DNA of 64,000 nt from Paenibacillus sp. L3-i20. Its GTDB lineage: Bacteria; Bacillota; Bacilli; Paenibacillales; Paenibacillaceae. The stretch covers positions 1,922,001 through 1,986,000 of the forward strand of contig NZ_BQME02000002.1 of assembly GCF_022180385.2 (NCBI RefSeq). The letters run 5' to 3'. Both the position numbers and the translations under genes were made by a program. This document shows positions 1 to 10,133 of this stretch, one piece after another. Under the pieces are notes generated by a model. The model was not told the origin of the DNA, did not search any database, and was given only the letters and a program-made list of their open reading frames with translations. Numbering within the stretch: position 1 is the first letter of the stretch; each line of letters begins with the position of its first letter.

Positions 1-308
1 ATCTCATGCGCATCATAATCGGAATCCCCAATAACAACGCCATCACTTCGGATAAAGGTTAAACGAGCATCAGTAAGCTTCTTAAGCTCTTTTGCTTCAC
101 TTGTGTAATAATTAATCAACCCTTCAATATCCCCAGATCGCCACTCCATCTTAGCAGCAATAAGCTGCATTTGGCGGACCATGTTATCCTCTAGCGCATT
201 AATATGATTATTTTTAAAGGTCGTCATCATCAATATCCCTGCTGCTGATACAGACAAGGCAATTATTGATATCATTATAAATGTAAGTCTCGTTCGAAAA
301 CTGTTCAA
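1..308 (-). CDS. Sensor histidine kinase, N-terminal part (PhoR/PnpS-like), runs off the window
   Basis: Only the first ~102 codons are present. The start is read as TTG at 308, with an AAGGAGTG ribosome site seven bases upstream; no in-frame ATG fits better. The translation opens with a basic segment and one membrane helix, followed by an extracytoplasmic region containing ARLTFIRSDGVVIGDSD. That is the typical sensor-domain wording of PhoR/PnpS-type kinases (R+T-I--DG-V--DSD). The kinase domains lie outside the window. Family assignment rests on this short stretch, so the signal sensed is unknown. Confidence 0.6.
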   Translation of the reverse strand, partial: MNSFRTRLTFIMISIIALSVSAAGILMMTTFKNNHINALEDNMVRQMQLIAAKMEWRSGDIEGLINYYTSEAKELKKLTDARLTFIRSDGVVIGDSDYDAHE

Positions 309-390
309 TCCGTTTCACTCCTTAACAAGGGGCATTCTCGTTTGGACAATAGCGTCCATTACTCAACTGCTTTTTGTAGATTCACAACGA

Positions 391-1368
391 TTATGTTACA
401 TGCCTTTTGCTTGCTTTGCTACTCTTCTGTTTATTAATTTTTTGTAAAATGTAATGGTGAACAGTTGCCAGTGGTTGTTGAATCAATATAGATAACACTA
501 CTGGAACGGCTGCTAATGGGCTAAAATATGCTAAAGCAAGTACTATTCCGAGTGAAATATTTCTCATTCCCGTTGCATAAGAAACTGTAATTTGCATCTT
601 GCTGTCTCTGAAACCCGCTGTACCGACAAACCCAAGTGCATAACACAAACTAACAAGGACTACGACAATTGGCACTAACATTAACATGTCCTGTTTAAGC
701 TGTCCTACGAATGGTGCAATGGCAGAAGCGTTAAGTGCCACCACACCGACAAAACACAGTTTTGATATTGGAGCTGTAAATGGTTTTGCCCGCTCCTGAA
801 TCCTCCCCTTCGACCATTCGTGCAAACCAACGCCAATTATCGTGGGCAATACGATAAGTATTGTCAAATCGAGCATGAGCGGCAGAACCTTTACTTCGAT
901 AGCTGAGTCAAAAAATAGGTGAATCGTTGCTGGCACCACAAGTGGACTAAGAAGGGAATCTAATACGACCATGGCAAGTACTAAGGGTATATTCCCACCG
1001 GACATACTTACCCATAGCACCGTCGATATACCTAGAGGAATTACCGTAAATAACACTAATCCAATTACATATGGCGAATCTATGCCAAATACGGCTACTC
1101 CAATGCCATATGCAACTATCGGTGAAATAACATGTGCCAAAAAGAATGTAAGTCCCATAACAGCCGGCTTCCGCATCACTTCCTTCAGCTGACTAAGTCC
1201 GCAACCCATTGCCATCGTTAATGTGACGAAAGCAAATAAATAAGGAACAGCATGAACCATGGGCTGCAATGTTGAAGCAAATAGGAATCCTAATACGAGT
1301 GAGCTTGGAATAATTAAAAACATCCACTTTTCGAAATAATGGTTAAATGCTAGACCAAACCTCTCCAC
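391..1368 (-). CDS. Bile acid:sodium symporter family membrane protein
   Basis: A 325-residue, strongly hydrophobic protein with about nine to ten membrane segments and the SBF/BASS pattern: GCGLSQ near the second helix, TVIPLGISTVLWVSMSGGN in the middle and SYATGMRNISLGI near the C-terminus. Members move organic anions or similar solutes with sodium; the substrate cannot be read from sequence. The start is GTG at 1368, preceded by GAGGGATTGTT. It sits upstream of the PhoR-like kinase and divergent from the HD-domain gene. Confidence 0.8.
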   Translation of the reverse strand: MERFGLAFNHYFEKWMFLIIPSSLVLGFLFASTLQPMVHAVPYLFAFVTLTMAMGCGLSQLKEVMRKPAVMGLTFFLAHVISPIVAYGIGVAVFGIDSPYVIGLVLFTVIPLGISTVLWVSMSGGNIPLVLAMVVLDSLLSPLVVPATIHLFFDSAIEVKVLPLMLDLTILIVLPTIIGVGLHEWSKGRIQERAKPFTAPISKLCFVGVVALNASAIAPFVGQLKQDMLMLVPIVVVLVSLCYALGFVGTAGFRDSKMQITVSYATGMRNISLGIVLALAYFSPLAAVPVVLSILIQQPLATVHHYILQKINKQKSSKASKRHVT

Positions 1369-1476
1369 AACAATCCCTCATCCATATTATCTAGTCTCGT
1401 TCTTTAATAAGCCTTATAATAGCATAGACATAGTCTTGGTAGAACACTTCCTACAAAAGAGAATAGGTGGTGCAAT

Positions 1477-2616
1477 TTGAAAAACAGTCGTTTCACTAAC
1501 GCGATCATCGGTATGCAATATGTTTCACGGTGGAAGGAATATTCACCGCGGTATAAGGACAATGCTGCTAGTCATAGTTTTCGCTGTGCATCCATTGCGA
1601 TTCTCATTGGCATTATCGAGGAGAAGATATACGGTCAATCCCTTGATAAGTTAACGATCGTCGCTAGAGCGCTGCTTCACGATTTGAACGAAACAGTTAC
1701 AGGCTCTATTAAATATGTTACAAAAAAAGATGCCCATGTTGCAGAACATATACAAAAGCTAGAAAACGAGGTTAGCAAAGAAATCGTTTCGTATTTATCC
1801 AAATCGCTGCAGCCGCATTTCTACGACTACATTGTAGATGCAGAAGACGATTCCTATATCGGAAGGCTTGTCCGTGGGATCGACTCATTTGACGCAATGT
1901 TATTTTGCAAACGGGAGTACGAGCTGGACTCAAATCCTTACTTCAAGCTCAAATTTGAGCAATTGCAGGGCGAACTTACCCAATCCACATGCCAATCCAT
2001 CACATGGTTGCTGGAAGCGCTCAGGAACGAAGACGGCGTGCAGCAATTTCTTAATCACATACTCAATTTGGATCTCATTGAACGCTGGGGCGGGAGCTTT
2101 AACCTCATTCCGGACAATGATGCCACCCACTCTTTTCGTGTGGCAGCTATGTCATTGTTTAATGGACTGCTAGAAACGGAACGATTCGGGGGGCAGAACA
2201 TCGATCTTTATCGGCTGCTTGGCAAGTCGATTATGCACGACATTGTAGAAGGTGTTAGTGGAGATGTAGCATCTCCCATCAAAAAATCTTCACCCGTCAT
2301 CCGAGAAGCGTTCGAGCAATATGAGCAACAGGTAGCGAAAGAAATGGTGCTCAAACTGCCTCTCTTCTTCCATGAAGAAATGATGGATTTCCTCGTTCAC
2401 TCCAAAGATAGTTCATATGAAGGACAACTAGTTGATATTGCTGATAAAATTGATGCTTTAATTAAAAGCAATCTGGAAATGCGAAACAATCCTCATTATG
2501 GGGATAAATACTATAAGCAACTCGTGCATATTCAGCATCATTATGAAAACCCATGTGTAATTTTCTTTCTTGCTTACATTCTTCATGATCTTACTTATGA
2601 TCATTTTGTCAGATGA
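1477..2616 (+). CDS. Tandem HD-domain protein (YfbR-like 5'-deoxynucleotidase fold)
   Basis: 379 residues made of two related HD domains. Domain one carries ASHSFRCA (about residue 32) and LLHDLNE (about residue 70). Domain two carries THSFRVAAMS (about 215) and IMHDIVEG (about 255). These metal-binding His and His-Asp motifs are those of the YfbR/HD phosphohydrolase family, which dephosphorylates deoxynucleoside monophosphates. Both copies keep the motifs, so both may be active. The start is TTG at 1477, with AGGTGG six bases upstream. Substrate is inferred from family only. Confidence 0.75.
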   Translation: MKNSRFTNAIIGMQYVSRWKEYSPRYKDNAASHSFRCASIAILIGIIEEKIYGQSLDKLTIVARALLHDLNETVTGSIKYVTKKDAHVAEHIQKLENEVSKEIVSYLSKSLQPHFYDYIVDAEDDSYIGRLVRGIDSFDAMLFCKREYELDSNPYFKLKFEQLQGELTQSTCQSITWLLEALRNEDGVQQFLNHILNLDLIERWGGSFNLIPDNDATHSFRVAAMSLFNGLLETERFGGQNIDLYRLLGKSIMHDIVEGVSGDVASPIKKSSPVIREAFEQYEQQVAKEMVLKLPLFFHEEMMDFLVHSKDSSYEGQLVDIADKIDALIKSNLEMRNNPHYGDKYYKQLVHIQHHYENPCVIFFLAYILHDLTYDHFVR

Positions 2617-2843
2617 CCTTTTACGACAAAAAGCAGGTTAATACATCGCAGGAGGAATAGGCATGGATTCCTTTCGAAGGTGAAGGTCTTGTTCTTTATT
2701 TTGAAGCAAAATTGATAAATGACAATGAGATTTGATAAAATGATTAAATGATAATACGGTTTAACAAAAATAATCACTTTGGTTATGATGCCTTTAAGAT
2801 GTTATTTATTCACAAATATTAAGTATAGGTAGGTGGGAACTAC

Positions 2844-3212
2844 GTGGAAGTTTTTTCAGAGTTTTTGGAGAAAATTGATAATCCGCAACATCGGGAGCGA
2901 ACAGAAGAAGTTTTTGCTTGGGTAGCCAAAACATTTCCAACTTTACAGCCAAAGATTGCGTGGAATCAGCCTATGTTTACCGATCACGACACCTTTATTA
3001 TTGGCTTTAGCACAGCCAAACAACATTTAGCTATTTCACCTGAAGAAGCAGGAATTAATCACTTTTCTGATGAAATTATTCGGGCCGGCTATGATCACAC
3101 AAAAAATTTGATGCGTATACGATGGAGTAGTCCGGTTGATTTTTCATTACTCGAGAAAATGATCCAGTTTAATATTAGCGATAAGGCAGACTGCTCAACA
3201 TTTTGGCGCTAA
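2844..3212 (+). CDS. DUF1801 / YdhG-type iron-chaperone-like protein
   Basis: 122 residues resembling the Bacillus YdhG (frataxin-like Fra) and DUF1801 family, with the recognisable core KIAWNQPMF and FIIGFSTAKQHLAISPEEAGI. In Bacillus subtilis the relative is an intracellular iron chaperone; here the role is inferred. The start is GTG at 2844 after AGGTGGG. The 227-bp gap upstream is AT-rich and holds no supported gene. A bidirectional terminator follows. Confidence 0.75.
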   Translation: MEVFSEFLEKIDNPQHRERTEEVFAWVAKTFPTLQPKIAWNQPMFTDHDTFIIGFSTAKQHLAISPEEAGINHFSDEIIRAGYDHTKNLMRIRWSSPVDFSLLEKMIQFNISDKADCSTFWR

Positions 3213-3240
3213 TGAAATAAAAGCAACCAATTAAAATACA

Positions 3241-3279
3241 AAAGTGGCGATGCAGAGGTTACCCCCTGATCGCCACTTT
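3241..3279. terminator. Bidirectional intrinsic terminator
   Basis: AAAGTGGCGAT (3241-3251) pairs perfectly with ATCGCCACTTT (3269-3279). It lies between the convergent DUF1801 and nagZ genes and can serve both. Confidence 0.75.
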
Positions 3280-3322
3280 GTCGTTTCACATATATTATTA
3301 ATCAAAGAATCTATAAAAAGAA

Positions 3323-4936
3323 TTAGTTCAAAGGAGCACTCCAGCCAAATGGATAAGCTGGTGAAATTTCAAGAGGAAGCGTTCCTACAGGCTTCAAATC
3401 ACCTAACAAGACTTTAGCTGCTGAAGACAAAGCTAATGGTCTGCACTCATATACAGCTACATACGATTTCACTTCAGGGTACAGCAGCAAATCTAATGGA
3501 TTACGAACTGAAACAGCGACTACACGATCCCCTGCTAGCTTAATTGCTTCAAGAGCAATATCTCTTTCCTGCGGATGCTTGGAAGCGTCATAGGTTACTA
3601 CGACGATTTGTTCGAAACTTTCAATACCATCCAGCGGATCTTCGCTATTCATCTTCCGTTCAACAATAGTTGCACCGTAGTGTGATAGGAAATCCCCAAG
3701 TGTACCGTCACCAGAGAGCATCTCATCTGCAACAGATACTGGTACGATATCTGGCCATAGTACCAAAGTTCTTACTTCACGTTTAAGCGGCAATGAAGCA
3801 CCTTCGTTTTTAACAAGCGTTACAGAAGCTTCACTCCACTTTCTAGCAACTGCCTTGTTTCTATCTGTTCCGATTTCGCCCTTTACTTGCTCCCAAGGTG
3901 TAATCTCTTCTTCCAACTGCAATTTTTCTTTCAAGCGCATTACACGCTCTACCGCTTCATCGATACGCGCCTCAGATAATTCTCCGCTCTCTACTGCCGC
4001 AGTAACTGCTTCAAGCGCTGCTAGCTGCTTCGAGAATGTATGGCTCACTAATACCATATCGGCTCCAGCTTTAATCGCTTTAATGGAACCTTGTTCAGGT
4101 CCATAAAACTCATCAATCGCACTCATCTCTAAACAATCGGTTACGACAACTCCATCGTATCCAAGTTCTTGACGAAGCAATCCCGTTAGAACTGGTTCGG
4201 ACAATGTCGAAGGGACGCCTGTTGCATCAAGTGCTGGCAAGCATACATGCGCTGTCATTATGCAGTCCGTTCCCACTTCGATAGCAGCTCGGAATGGCAA
4301 AAGCTCAATTGCATCTAACCGCTCACGGCTATGCTGCAATACTGGAAGTGCATGGTGGGAATCAACAGAAGTATCGCCATGACCAGGGAAATGTTTTATA
4401 GTAGCGGCCACACGTGCTGATTGGTAACCTACTACCGCTGCTGCTCCCAGTTCAGATACAACTTCAGAACGATCACTATATGATCTTACATTAATGACAG
4501 GATTGTCAGGGTTATTATTGACGTCAATACAAGGTGCATAATTCATTGTAATTCCTAGCAAACGAAGCTCTTCACCGCAAATACGTGCCGTTTCTTGCGC
4601 CGATTCAGCTTGTGCTGTAGCCCCAAGTGCCATATTTCCTGGCATAAGAGTTACACCGTCTACTAGTCTTGCTACCATTCCGCCTTCTTGGTCAATTGCG
4701 ATAAACATCGGCGGTCTACCAGCCTTTTTTGTCAATTGCTGTAATTCAACGGACAGGCTATGTACTTGCTCAGCATCCTTAACGTTACGTGTAAAGTAGA
4801 TTGTTCCTCCGATTCCATAGGAGTCAATAAGTTCTTTGATTTGCTCTGTTGGCTCATAACCATGGAACCCGAATACGAATAATTGACCTATCTTCTCTTT
4901 TAAACTCCAGTTTCTCCACTCACCATTGCGAACCAT
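3323..4936 (-). CDS. nagZ: Glycoside hydrolase family 3 beta-N-acetylhexosaminidase
   Basis: A GH3 enzyme (about 537 residues) of the NagZ/YbbD group, which removes N-acetylglucosamine from muropeptides or chitin fragments. The signature KHFPGHGDTSVDSHHALP is present, including the Asp-His dyad typical of NagZ-type GH3, and VVVTDCLEM supplies the likely nucleophile Asp. A GH3 C-terminal domain follows the TIM barrel. No signal peptide is seen. I take ATG at 4936 because AGAGGGTG lies seven bases upstream; a GTG 18 bases earlier falls within that ribosome site. It is the last gene of an SBP-kinase-regulator-nagZ run. Confidence 0.88.
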   Translation of the reverse strand: MVRNGEWRNWSLKEKIGQLFVFGFHGYEPTEQIKELIDSYGIGGTIYFTRNVKDAEQVHSLSVELQQLTKKAGRPPMFIAIDQEGGMVARLVDGVTLMPGNMALGATAQAESAQETARICGEELRLLGITMNYAPCIDVNNNPDNPVINVRSYSDRSEVVSELGAAAVVGYQSARVAATIKHFPGHGDTSVDSHHALPVLQHSRERLDAIELLPFRAAIEVGTDCIMTAHVCLPALDATGVPSTLSEPVLTGLLRQELGYDGVVVTDCLEMSAIDEFYGPEQGSIKAIKAGADMVLVSHTFSKQLAALEAVTAAVESGELSEARIDEAVERVMRLKEKLQLEEEITPWEQVKGEIGTDRNKAVARKWSEASVTLVKNEGASLPLKREVRTLVLWPDIVPVSVADEMLSGDGTLGDFLSHYGATIVERKMNSEDPLDGIESFEQIVVVTYDASKHPQERDIALEAIKLAGDRVVAVSVRNPLDLLLYPEVKSYVAVYECRPLALSSAAKVLLGDLKPVGTLPLEISPAYPFGWSAPLN

Positions 4937-4965
4937 TTCATTACACCCTCTCACAAATAGTCGAA

Positions 4966-6609
4966 TTATAAACTTTCTTCACTAGCCTCGTTAGCGCTAA
5001 GCTCCCGACATTGAAATTTACTGCGGTAATCAGTTGGATTGTCGCCGGTATATTTCATAAATACCTTTGTAAAATAACGGCGCTCCGCATAACCAACCTC
5101 TTTAGCTATTTGAGCAACGCTTCTCTGGGATTCGGCAAGCATAATTTTCGCTTTCTCCATTCGTTGACGAGTAACATATTCAATGAACGTTTCCCCATAA
5201 GTCTGCTTGAACAATAAGCTAAAATAGGAAGTGCTTAGTCCTACATAAGTCGCTGCTTCCTCAACGCTTAAATCACGGTAAAGGTTGCGATCAAGAAACA
5301 ACTTTGCTTCAGCCATAGAATTTTCAGACTGTTTCTTCTTGTCTATTGATCGCTCGGAAACTGCATTAGTAACTTGCTGAATAAAAACAAGCAAGTCTTT
5401 AATACCAAAGCGACGATCTAATCTTCGCCACAATATTTCCTCTTGCTCCCGTGAGAAAACAGACATTTCTTTCATTTCCCTCATCAAATGAAGAACGAAG
5501 AAGTGAAGCAGCGGTTTGACCCTAGCACTGTTATGCTCATTCAAATGCTGTAATTGTTGTGAGATGCTTTCAACTCCAGAGTCAATCGCATTGCTATCCC
5601 CCCGTTTAACTGCACTGATCATCTTCTCAGCAGTAACCCAGAAAGCTTGATCTGCACTTGTAGACCTTTGATGATCCGACGGGTAGAACGAAATGGTATC
5701 ATGTGCAGGAGTTAACTGCATTCCACGTTGCACAAGTTTAAATGCCCCTGATAGATCATCCACCCCAGTAAACTGCCGGTAAATACCTGCATTCAGCGAC
5801 AGCTTTACATGGTTCTTAACTGCAGTAAGCAGCATTGAAGCCCAACCTTGTATCAATTCATTATTGAATATAACGGATTTATCCGTCTCTATCAAGACAC
5901 ACCATTCGCCATCCCTCGTTTGAATGACAGCATGATGTAACCCATTCGTTTGAAGCTTCTCCCTTAGTACATTACACACAGCGAAATTCCATAGCTTTCG
6001 TTCTTTGTCAGGCCAATCACGCCAATCCTTTGTTTTCTCTGAACTAACATCAAGATCAAGGACAATCATGACATATTGCTGTAGTCTGAGCTGCTGCTCA
6101 TCCCCAGTGAAGAGCCAGTGACTGCCTGAGAAGTCTGTGTAGTCCATAATAATATCGTAAAGGATTTTTTCATTGGCTAGATCGATCATACGACCAAGCT
6201 TCTGCTGTTCCTCCAAGAGTTGTTTCTGTTTATTCCGTTGGCTGGACATAATACGTGCAATAACACCTGTTAATTCATCATACGGAATCGGCTTTAAAAC
6301 GTAATCATTGACCCCATATTGAATGGCAGCACGTGTATATGTGAAATCTTGATATCCAGATAACATAATAATATCGCATGGCATTTCTTTTTCTCTTATT
6401 TGCTTAACGAGCTCAAGTCCATCCATCACCGGCATCCTAATATCACAAAGGAGCAAGTTTATTGATTCCCGCTCCATAATTTGAAGAGCCTCCACGCCGT
6501 TTTTAGCGACTCCTGCAACGGTTAATCCGAGCATTTCCCAGGGAATAACCTTTTCCAAATTTCTAGTAATGTGTGCCTCGTCATCAACGAGGAGCACCTT
6601 GCCTATCAT
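4966..6609 (-). CDS. YesN-type response regulator with AraC HTH
   Basis: 547 residues. An N-terminal receiver carries DDE acidic residues at 9-11 and the phospho-acceptor Asp56 in CDIRMPVMDG. A long linker follows, then a C-terminal AraC/XylS double helix-turn-helix (YVGLSTSYFSLLFKQTYGETF and VGYAERRYFTKVFMKYTG). The partner is the kinase just upstream, whose stop overlaps this start by four bases, so the two are translationally coupled. It likely activates sugar-use genes such as the neighbouring SBP and nagZ. Confidence 0.9.
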   Translation of the reverse strand: MIGKVLLVDDEAHITRNLEKVIPWEMLGLTVAGVAKNGVEALQIMERESINLLLCDIRMPVMDGLELVKQIREKEMPCDIIMLSGYQDFTYTRAAIQYGVNDYVLKPIPYDELTGVIARIMSSQRNKQKQLLEEQQKLGRMIDLANEKILYDIIMDYTDFSGSHWLFTGDEQQLRLQQYVMIVLDLDVSSEKTKDWRDWPDKERKLWNFAVCNVLREKLQTNGLHHAVIQTRDGEWCVLIETDKSVIFNNELIQGWASMLLTAVKNHVKLSLNAGIYRQFTGVDDLSGAFKLVQRGMQLTPAHDTISFYPSDHQRSTSADQAFWVTAEKMISAVKRGDSNAIDSGVESISQQLQHLNEHNSARVKPLLHFFVLHLMREMKEMSVFSREQEEILWRRLDRRFGIKDLLVFIQQVTNAVSERSIDKKKQSENSMAEAKLFLDRNLYRDLSVEEAATYVGLSTSYFSLLFKQTYGETFIEYVTRQRMEKAKIMLAESQRSVAQIAKEVGYAERRYFTKVFMKYTGDNPTDYRSKFQCRELSANEASEESL

Positions 6610-8417
6610 AGCCCCTCACCTCTGCTCTTAGGTATTACGCAACGTATCGTTGTGCCGCAGCCCTCAGAGCTGCAAATCATCATACCATAACCTGCACCGT
6701 AATGGATGCGCAATCGATCTGCAACATTTCGAATACCTAATCCCCTTCTCTCGCCCATCTCAGCTTCATCATGTTTTTTACTTGAAGGGCTGTAGCCTTC
6801 TGCAAATTTATAAAGGACACTATGATTTATTCCAATTCCATTGTCACTAACTATTATAACAAGCTGATGTGGTTCAACTGTAACTTTAATTGAAATTACA
6901 CCTTGTCCATCCAAATAACCATCGAATCCATGTTGAATGCTGTTTTCAACTAATGGCTGCAATGTAAGCTTAAGTATCGTGTAATCAAATACCTCTTCTG
7001 GAACATCAAGCTCATAAGTAAATAAATCCTCGAATCGATATTTTTGAATCTCCAGATAACTTCGCACATGTTCAACTTCCTGCTTAATACTTATTTCCTC
7101 AGAATGATGCATACTCGTGCGCAACAAATTGCTTAAACGACGAACCATTAACATGATTTTGCCGCCCTCATTCTGTGCAGCAAGTGCATTGATTGACTCC
7201 AGCGTATTAAACAGAAAATGCGGCTTAATCTGAGCTTGCATAAGCATCATCTCAGCATGCTGTTTTCGTTCCTGTTCGTCCCTTACTTCAATGAGCAGAT
7301 CACCAATTCGCTCTACCATACTGTTGAAGCTATTAGCGAGCAACACCGTTTCGTCTTTTCCTTGTGCTGTTATCCGTATATCTAACAATCCTTGCTCAAC
7401 TAATCTCATCTTACGAACAACTTTAATAATTGATTTAGCTACACGATTGACGAAAAAAACGTTAAACAATACTGCTGAGAGTAGTCCTATAATAGTAATC
7501 ATACTGATCCACTGTACGAATCTAATATTTTCATTCGTTAATGAATTCCAAGGCTGAACCGACACAAGTATCCAACCGTTTCTATCTAATTGATAGGATG
7601 AAACTAAGCTGTCAACCTCGTCAAATTTCATTCTGGAGCTTTTATAGTTCTGCGTCAACTGTGGTCTTGACTCAGTATAAAGATCAATGCTCTTCCCGTC
7701 ATATTGCTTATTACTATCGAGCATGATTAGACCCTTATTATTTAGAATGAAATATCGTGCCCCTAAAGATTCCGCATCCGGATTTTGAAATGCCTTTAAC
7801 ATGCTGTTAATTTCTTCCGTCTTATATTGGGTGACCAAAATACCAAGGTCATTAAACGATTCCATGTCCTTAACTACACGCATCATCGTAAATAACGGGG
7901 GGGTCACCCCAGTAAGCTCACGTTGCTCATACGGCCCAATCCATAACGGCTTGCCACCTAACTTAATGACATCGTAGTAAAGTGGATTTTGCTGTAAATC
8001 CCCAAAAGAAATTGGCTCAAACGTAGTTGGATCATTACGATAGGATGTAAACCTTGTCCCATCACTCGAATATAACACAACAAAACTTACAGCAGGATGT
8101 TGAAACAATATTCTACTCATTTCTTTCTCTGCTCTATTAATTTGTATAAGGGAACTCGGTGCAGCAGAAGACAAATCATTGTGCTTTAGTGTGCTTTGAA
8201 CTTCCGAACTGATTACATTTCCATTCGAGAGTTGATCCATCTCTCTGAAAAAGTAAGAAATATTCCCTCCAATTGCTTTCAGTGTTATTTCTGATTGTTC
8301 ACTGTATTTTTCCTCCAGCAATGATTCGGAGTTCATAAAAGAAAAGATACCAAGACCAATCATAGGAATAATGATAAGTGATATAAAGGCAAGCATAAGC
8401 TTAGGTCTCAAATTCAT
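6606..8417 (-). CDS. YesM-type sensor histidine kinase
   Basis: 603 residues: membrane helix near the N-terminus, a large extracytoplasmic sensor domain (about 35-300), a second helix (about 300-325), a HAMP-like linker, then a His_kinase domain with QIKPHFLFNTLESIN carrying the phospho-acceptor His, and an HATPase domain with LQPLVENSIQHGF and GLGIRNV. It pairs with the overlapping AraC-type regulator. A lipoprotein SBP 17 bases upstream may deliver the sugar ligand. Confidence 0.9.
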   Translation of the reverse strand: MNLRPKLMLAFISLIIIPMIGLGIFSFMNSESLLEEKYSEQSEITLKAIGGNISYFFREMDQLSNGNVISSEVQSTLKHNDLSSAAPSSLIQINRAEKEMSRILFQHPAVSFVVLYSSDGTRFTSYRNDPTTFEPISFGDLQQNPLYYDVIKLGGKPLWIGPYEQRELTGVTPPLFTMMRVVKDMESFNDLGILVTQYKTEEINSMLKAFQNPDAESLGARYFILNNKGLIMLDSNKQYDGKSIDLYTESRPQLTQNYKSSRMKFDEVDSLVSSYQLDRNGWILVSVQPWNSLTNENIRFVQWISMITIIGLLSAVLFNVFFVNRVAKSIIKVVRKMRLVEQGLLDIRITAQGKDETVLLANSFNSMVERIGDLLIEVRDEQERKQHAEMMLMQAQIKPHFLFNTLESINALAAQNEGGKIMLMVRRLSNLLRTSMHHSEEISIKQEVEHVRSYLEIQKYRFEDLFTYELDVPEEVFDYTILKLTLQPLVENSIQHGFDGYLDGQGVISIKVTVEPHQLVIIVSDNGIGINHSVLYKFAEGYSPSSKKHDEAEMGERRGLGIRNVADRLRIHYGAGYGMMICSSEGCGTTIRCVIPKSRGEGL

Positions 8418-8434
8418 TCCGCTATGCCTCCTAA

Positions 8435-9808
8435 TTACTTATTACTTTGAAACTCAGGTGGATTAGTACTGAATCCGGAGGATTTCACCTGTGCTGAATT
8501 AGCCTTATTTTGAACAGCTTGAATTTTCTCTGCAACCTGCTGCGGCGTTTGCAATTTACCAAGTAATTCTTGCAACCCTGATCCAATCTCCGCTGTTACT
8601 GAAGGTTGTACAATAGCATCAAAGGCAGGCCATTTGCTAGTCGCTTGAGACATAACTGTTACAATTTCGTTCATTAGCGGATCCATATCAGAAGAATCCG
8701 TCATCTTCATAGATGGAAGCAATTTATCTTCCATGAACGCTCTCTTTTGTACATCTTCATTAAAGTAATTTGCAATAAATAATTTTACCGCTGCGATTTG
8801 ATCCTCTGTTAGATTGGAAGAGAAACCGAATCCATTGGAATAAGAAGAATTAAGAGACCCTTGATCCCCCATTCCATTCGGTATTGCAGGGAAAGAGAAA
8901 AATCCGATCTGACCTCTCAATATTCCTGCATCCATGCTTGTGAAAGGGTTTGCATCCCACGTACCGGTAAATACCATCGCTGCTTTACCTCGCAACATAT
9001 GACCTGCTTGAGATGAATAAGGCAACGCTAACACACTTTTTGGGAAATATTCTCTATCTACCAGTTCTGAATACGCTTCAAAACCTTTAATAAAGTTAGG
9101 GTCTGTCCACTTTGCCTCGCCAGTTAACAGATCATAAAAAGCATCGATACCTACATGTCTTTCCATAATCGTATTCCATAACATGCCTGCGACCCAAGCA
9201 TTTTTTGCAGCTAGACCAAATGGTGTATAACCCGATTTTTTAATTGTTTCTGATGCCTCTATCAGCTCATCCCATGTTTTGGGGATTTCGATCCCAAGCT
9301 CATTAAAGATTACTTTATTATAAAATACACCTTCACTATAACCGCCATAGGGAATGCCATATATTTGTCCATCGATTGTGAACTCAGCGAGACTTTGAAA
9401 CTTATCTATGAGATTCAGCTCTTGCAAAATCGGTGTGAGGTTCAACATTCGATTAGCTTTCACATACAGCTTAATATCTGCGCCTCCGAACACCTCAAAT
9501 ATGTCAGGCGGGTTACCTGCTACCATCTCTTGCTTAAGCTTTGTATCGCGATTAACAATTTCGTCAATACCTTCTAACTTAATCGTTATCTCAGCGTTCT
9601 CAGCCATTGTCTTCGCTACTACATCCTCAAGTAAACGCAAACGAGGCTCACTTGATTCTTTTATCTGAGTATGTCGTAGTGAAAGTGTAACTTCCCTGTA
9701 TTTATTAGTTTCAAGCTCGCTAGGTGGTGGAGTTTTATTTTTACCGCAAGCGGACACATTCGTCATTAAAACAATAATTACAGCGATTAGGACAAAGCGT
9801 TTCTTCAC
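8435..9808 (-). CDS. Sugar-type extracellular solute-binding lipoprotein
   Basis: 457 residues with a lipoprotein signal peptide (lipobox ending SAC at about residue 21) and a family-1 solute-binding fold: IPYGGYSEGVFYNKVIFNELG, KAAMVFTGTWDANPF. The start is GTG at 9808 after GAGGAGG. No permease genes are adjacent; it is followed by a kinase, a regulator and nagZ. It may capture amino-sugar oligomers for a transporter elsewhere, or act as the sensor's ligand-binding partner. Both roles are inferences. Confidence 0.85.
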   Translation of the reverse strand: MKKRFVLIAVIIVLMTNVSACGKNKTPPPSELETNKYREVTLSLRHTQIKESSEPRLRLLEDVVAKTMAENAEITIKLEGIDEIVNRDTKLKQEMVAGNPPDIFEVFGGADIKLYVKANRMLNLTPILQELNLIDKFQSLAEFTIDGQIYGIPYGGYSEGVFYNKVIFNELGIEIPKTWDELIEASETIKKSGYTPFGLAAKNAWVAGMLWNTIMERHVGIDAFYDLLTGEAKWTDPNFIKGFEAYSELVDREYFPKSVLALPYSSQAGHMLRGKAAMVFTGTWDANPFTSMDAGILRGQIGFFSFPAIPNGMGDQGSLNSSYSNGFGFSSNLTEDQIAAVKLFIANYFNEDVQKRAFMEDKLLPSMKMTDSSDMDPLMNEIVTVMSQATSKWPAFDAIVQPSVTAEIGSGLQELLGKLQTPQQVAEKIQAVQNKANSAQVKSSGFSTNPPEFQSNK

Positions 9809-9923
9809 GCAGGAAACCTCCTCGCACGATACATTGCCCCCCTACTTCGTCATTACTATTATAGCCTCTTCCATATGGATGAGACGAGAATAAAAACGGC
9901 TGATAGGGGGATACATTTCTATT

Positions 9924-10124
9924 TTATTGACGAAGCTTCTCTGTAATATGTTTAACCTTTTCGTAAAATTTCTTCCACTGCTCGTTAGCATGTGGTGGTC
10001 CCAATGACCCATCAAAGGACCTGCTTTCATTATTTCGGTCACCTGACGACTCATTAGATTGACTTGGATGATAGCTTGTTAGCTTAAGCCGGTTAGCTCT
10101 TTCACGCAAGTTTTCCTCAACCAT
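9924..10124 (-). CDS. Small hydrophilic hypothetical protein
   Basis: 66 residues, charged, with no recognised domain. It starts nine bases after the SNF2 helicase stop, and GGATGATGAGACGGA in front of the ATG offers a ribosome site. Same-strand spacing suggests it is the last gene of the SWIM-SNF2 operon. An overlapping 70-codon reading frame is judged a shadow. Function unknown. Confidence 0.45.
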   Translation of the reverse strand: MVEENLRERANRLKLTSYHPSQSNESSGDRNNESRSFDGSLGPPHANEQWKKFYEKVKHITEKLRQ

Positions 10125-10133
10125 TCCGTCTCA

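Noticed and set aside
3323..4954. GTG start of nagZ at 4954
   Set aside because: The GTG is part of the region serving as ribosome site for ATG at 4936.
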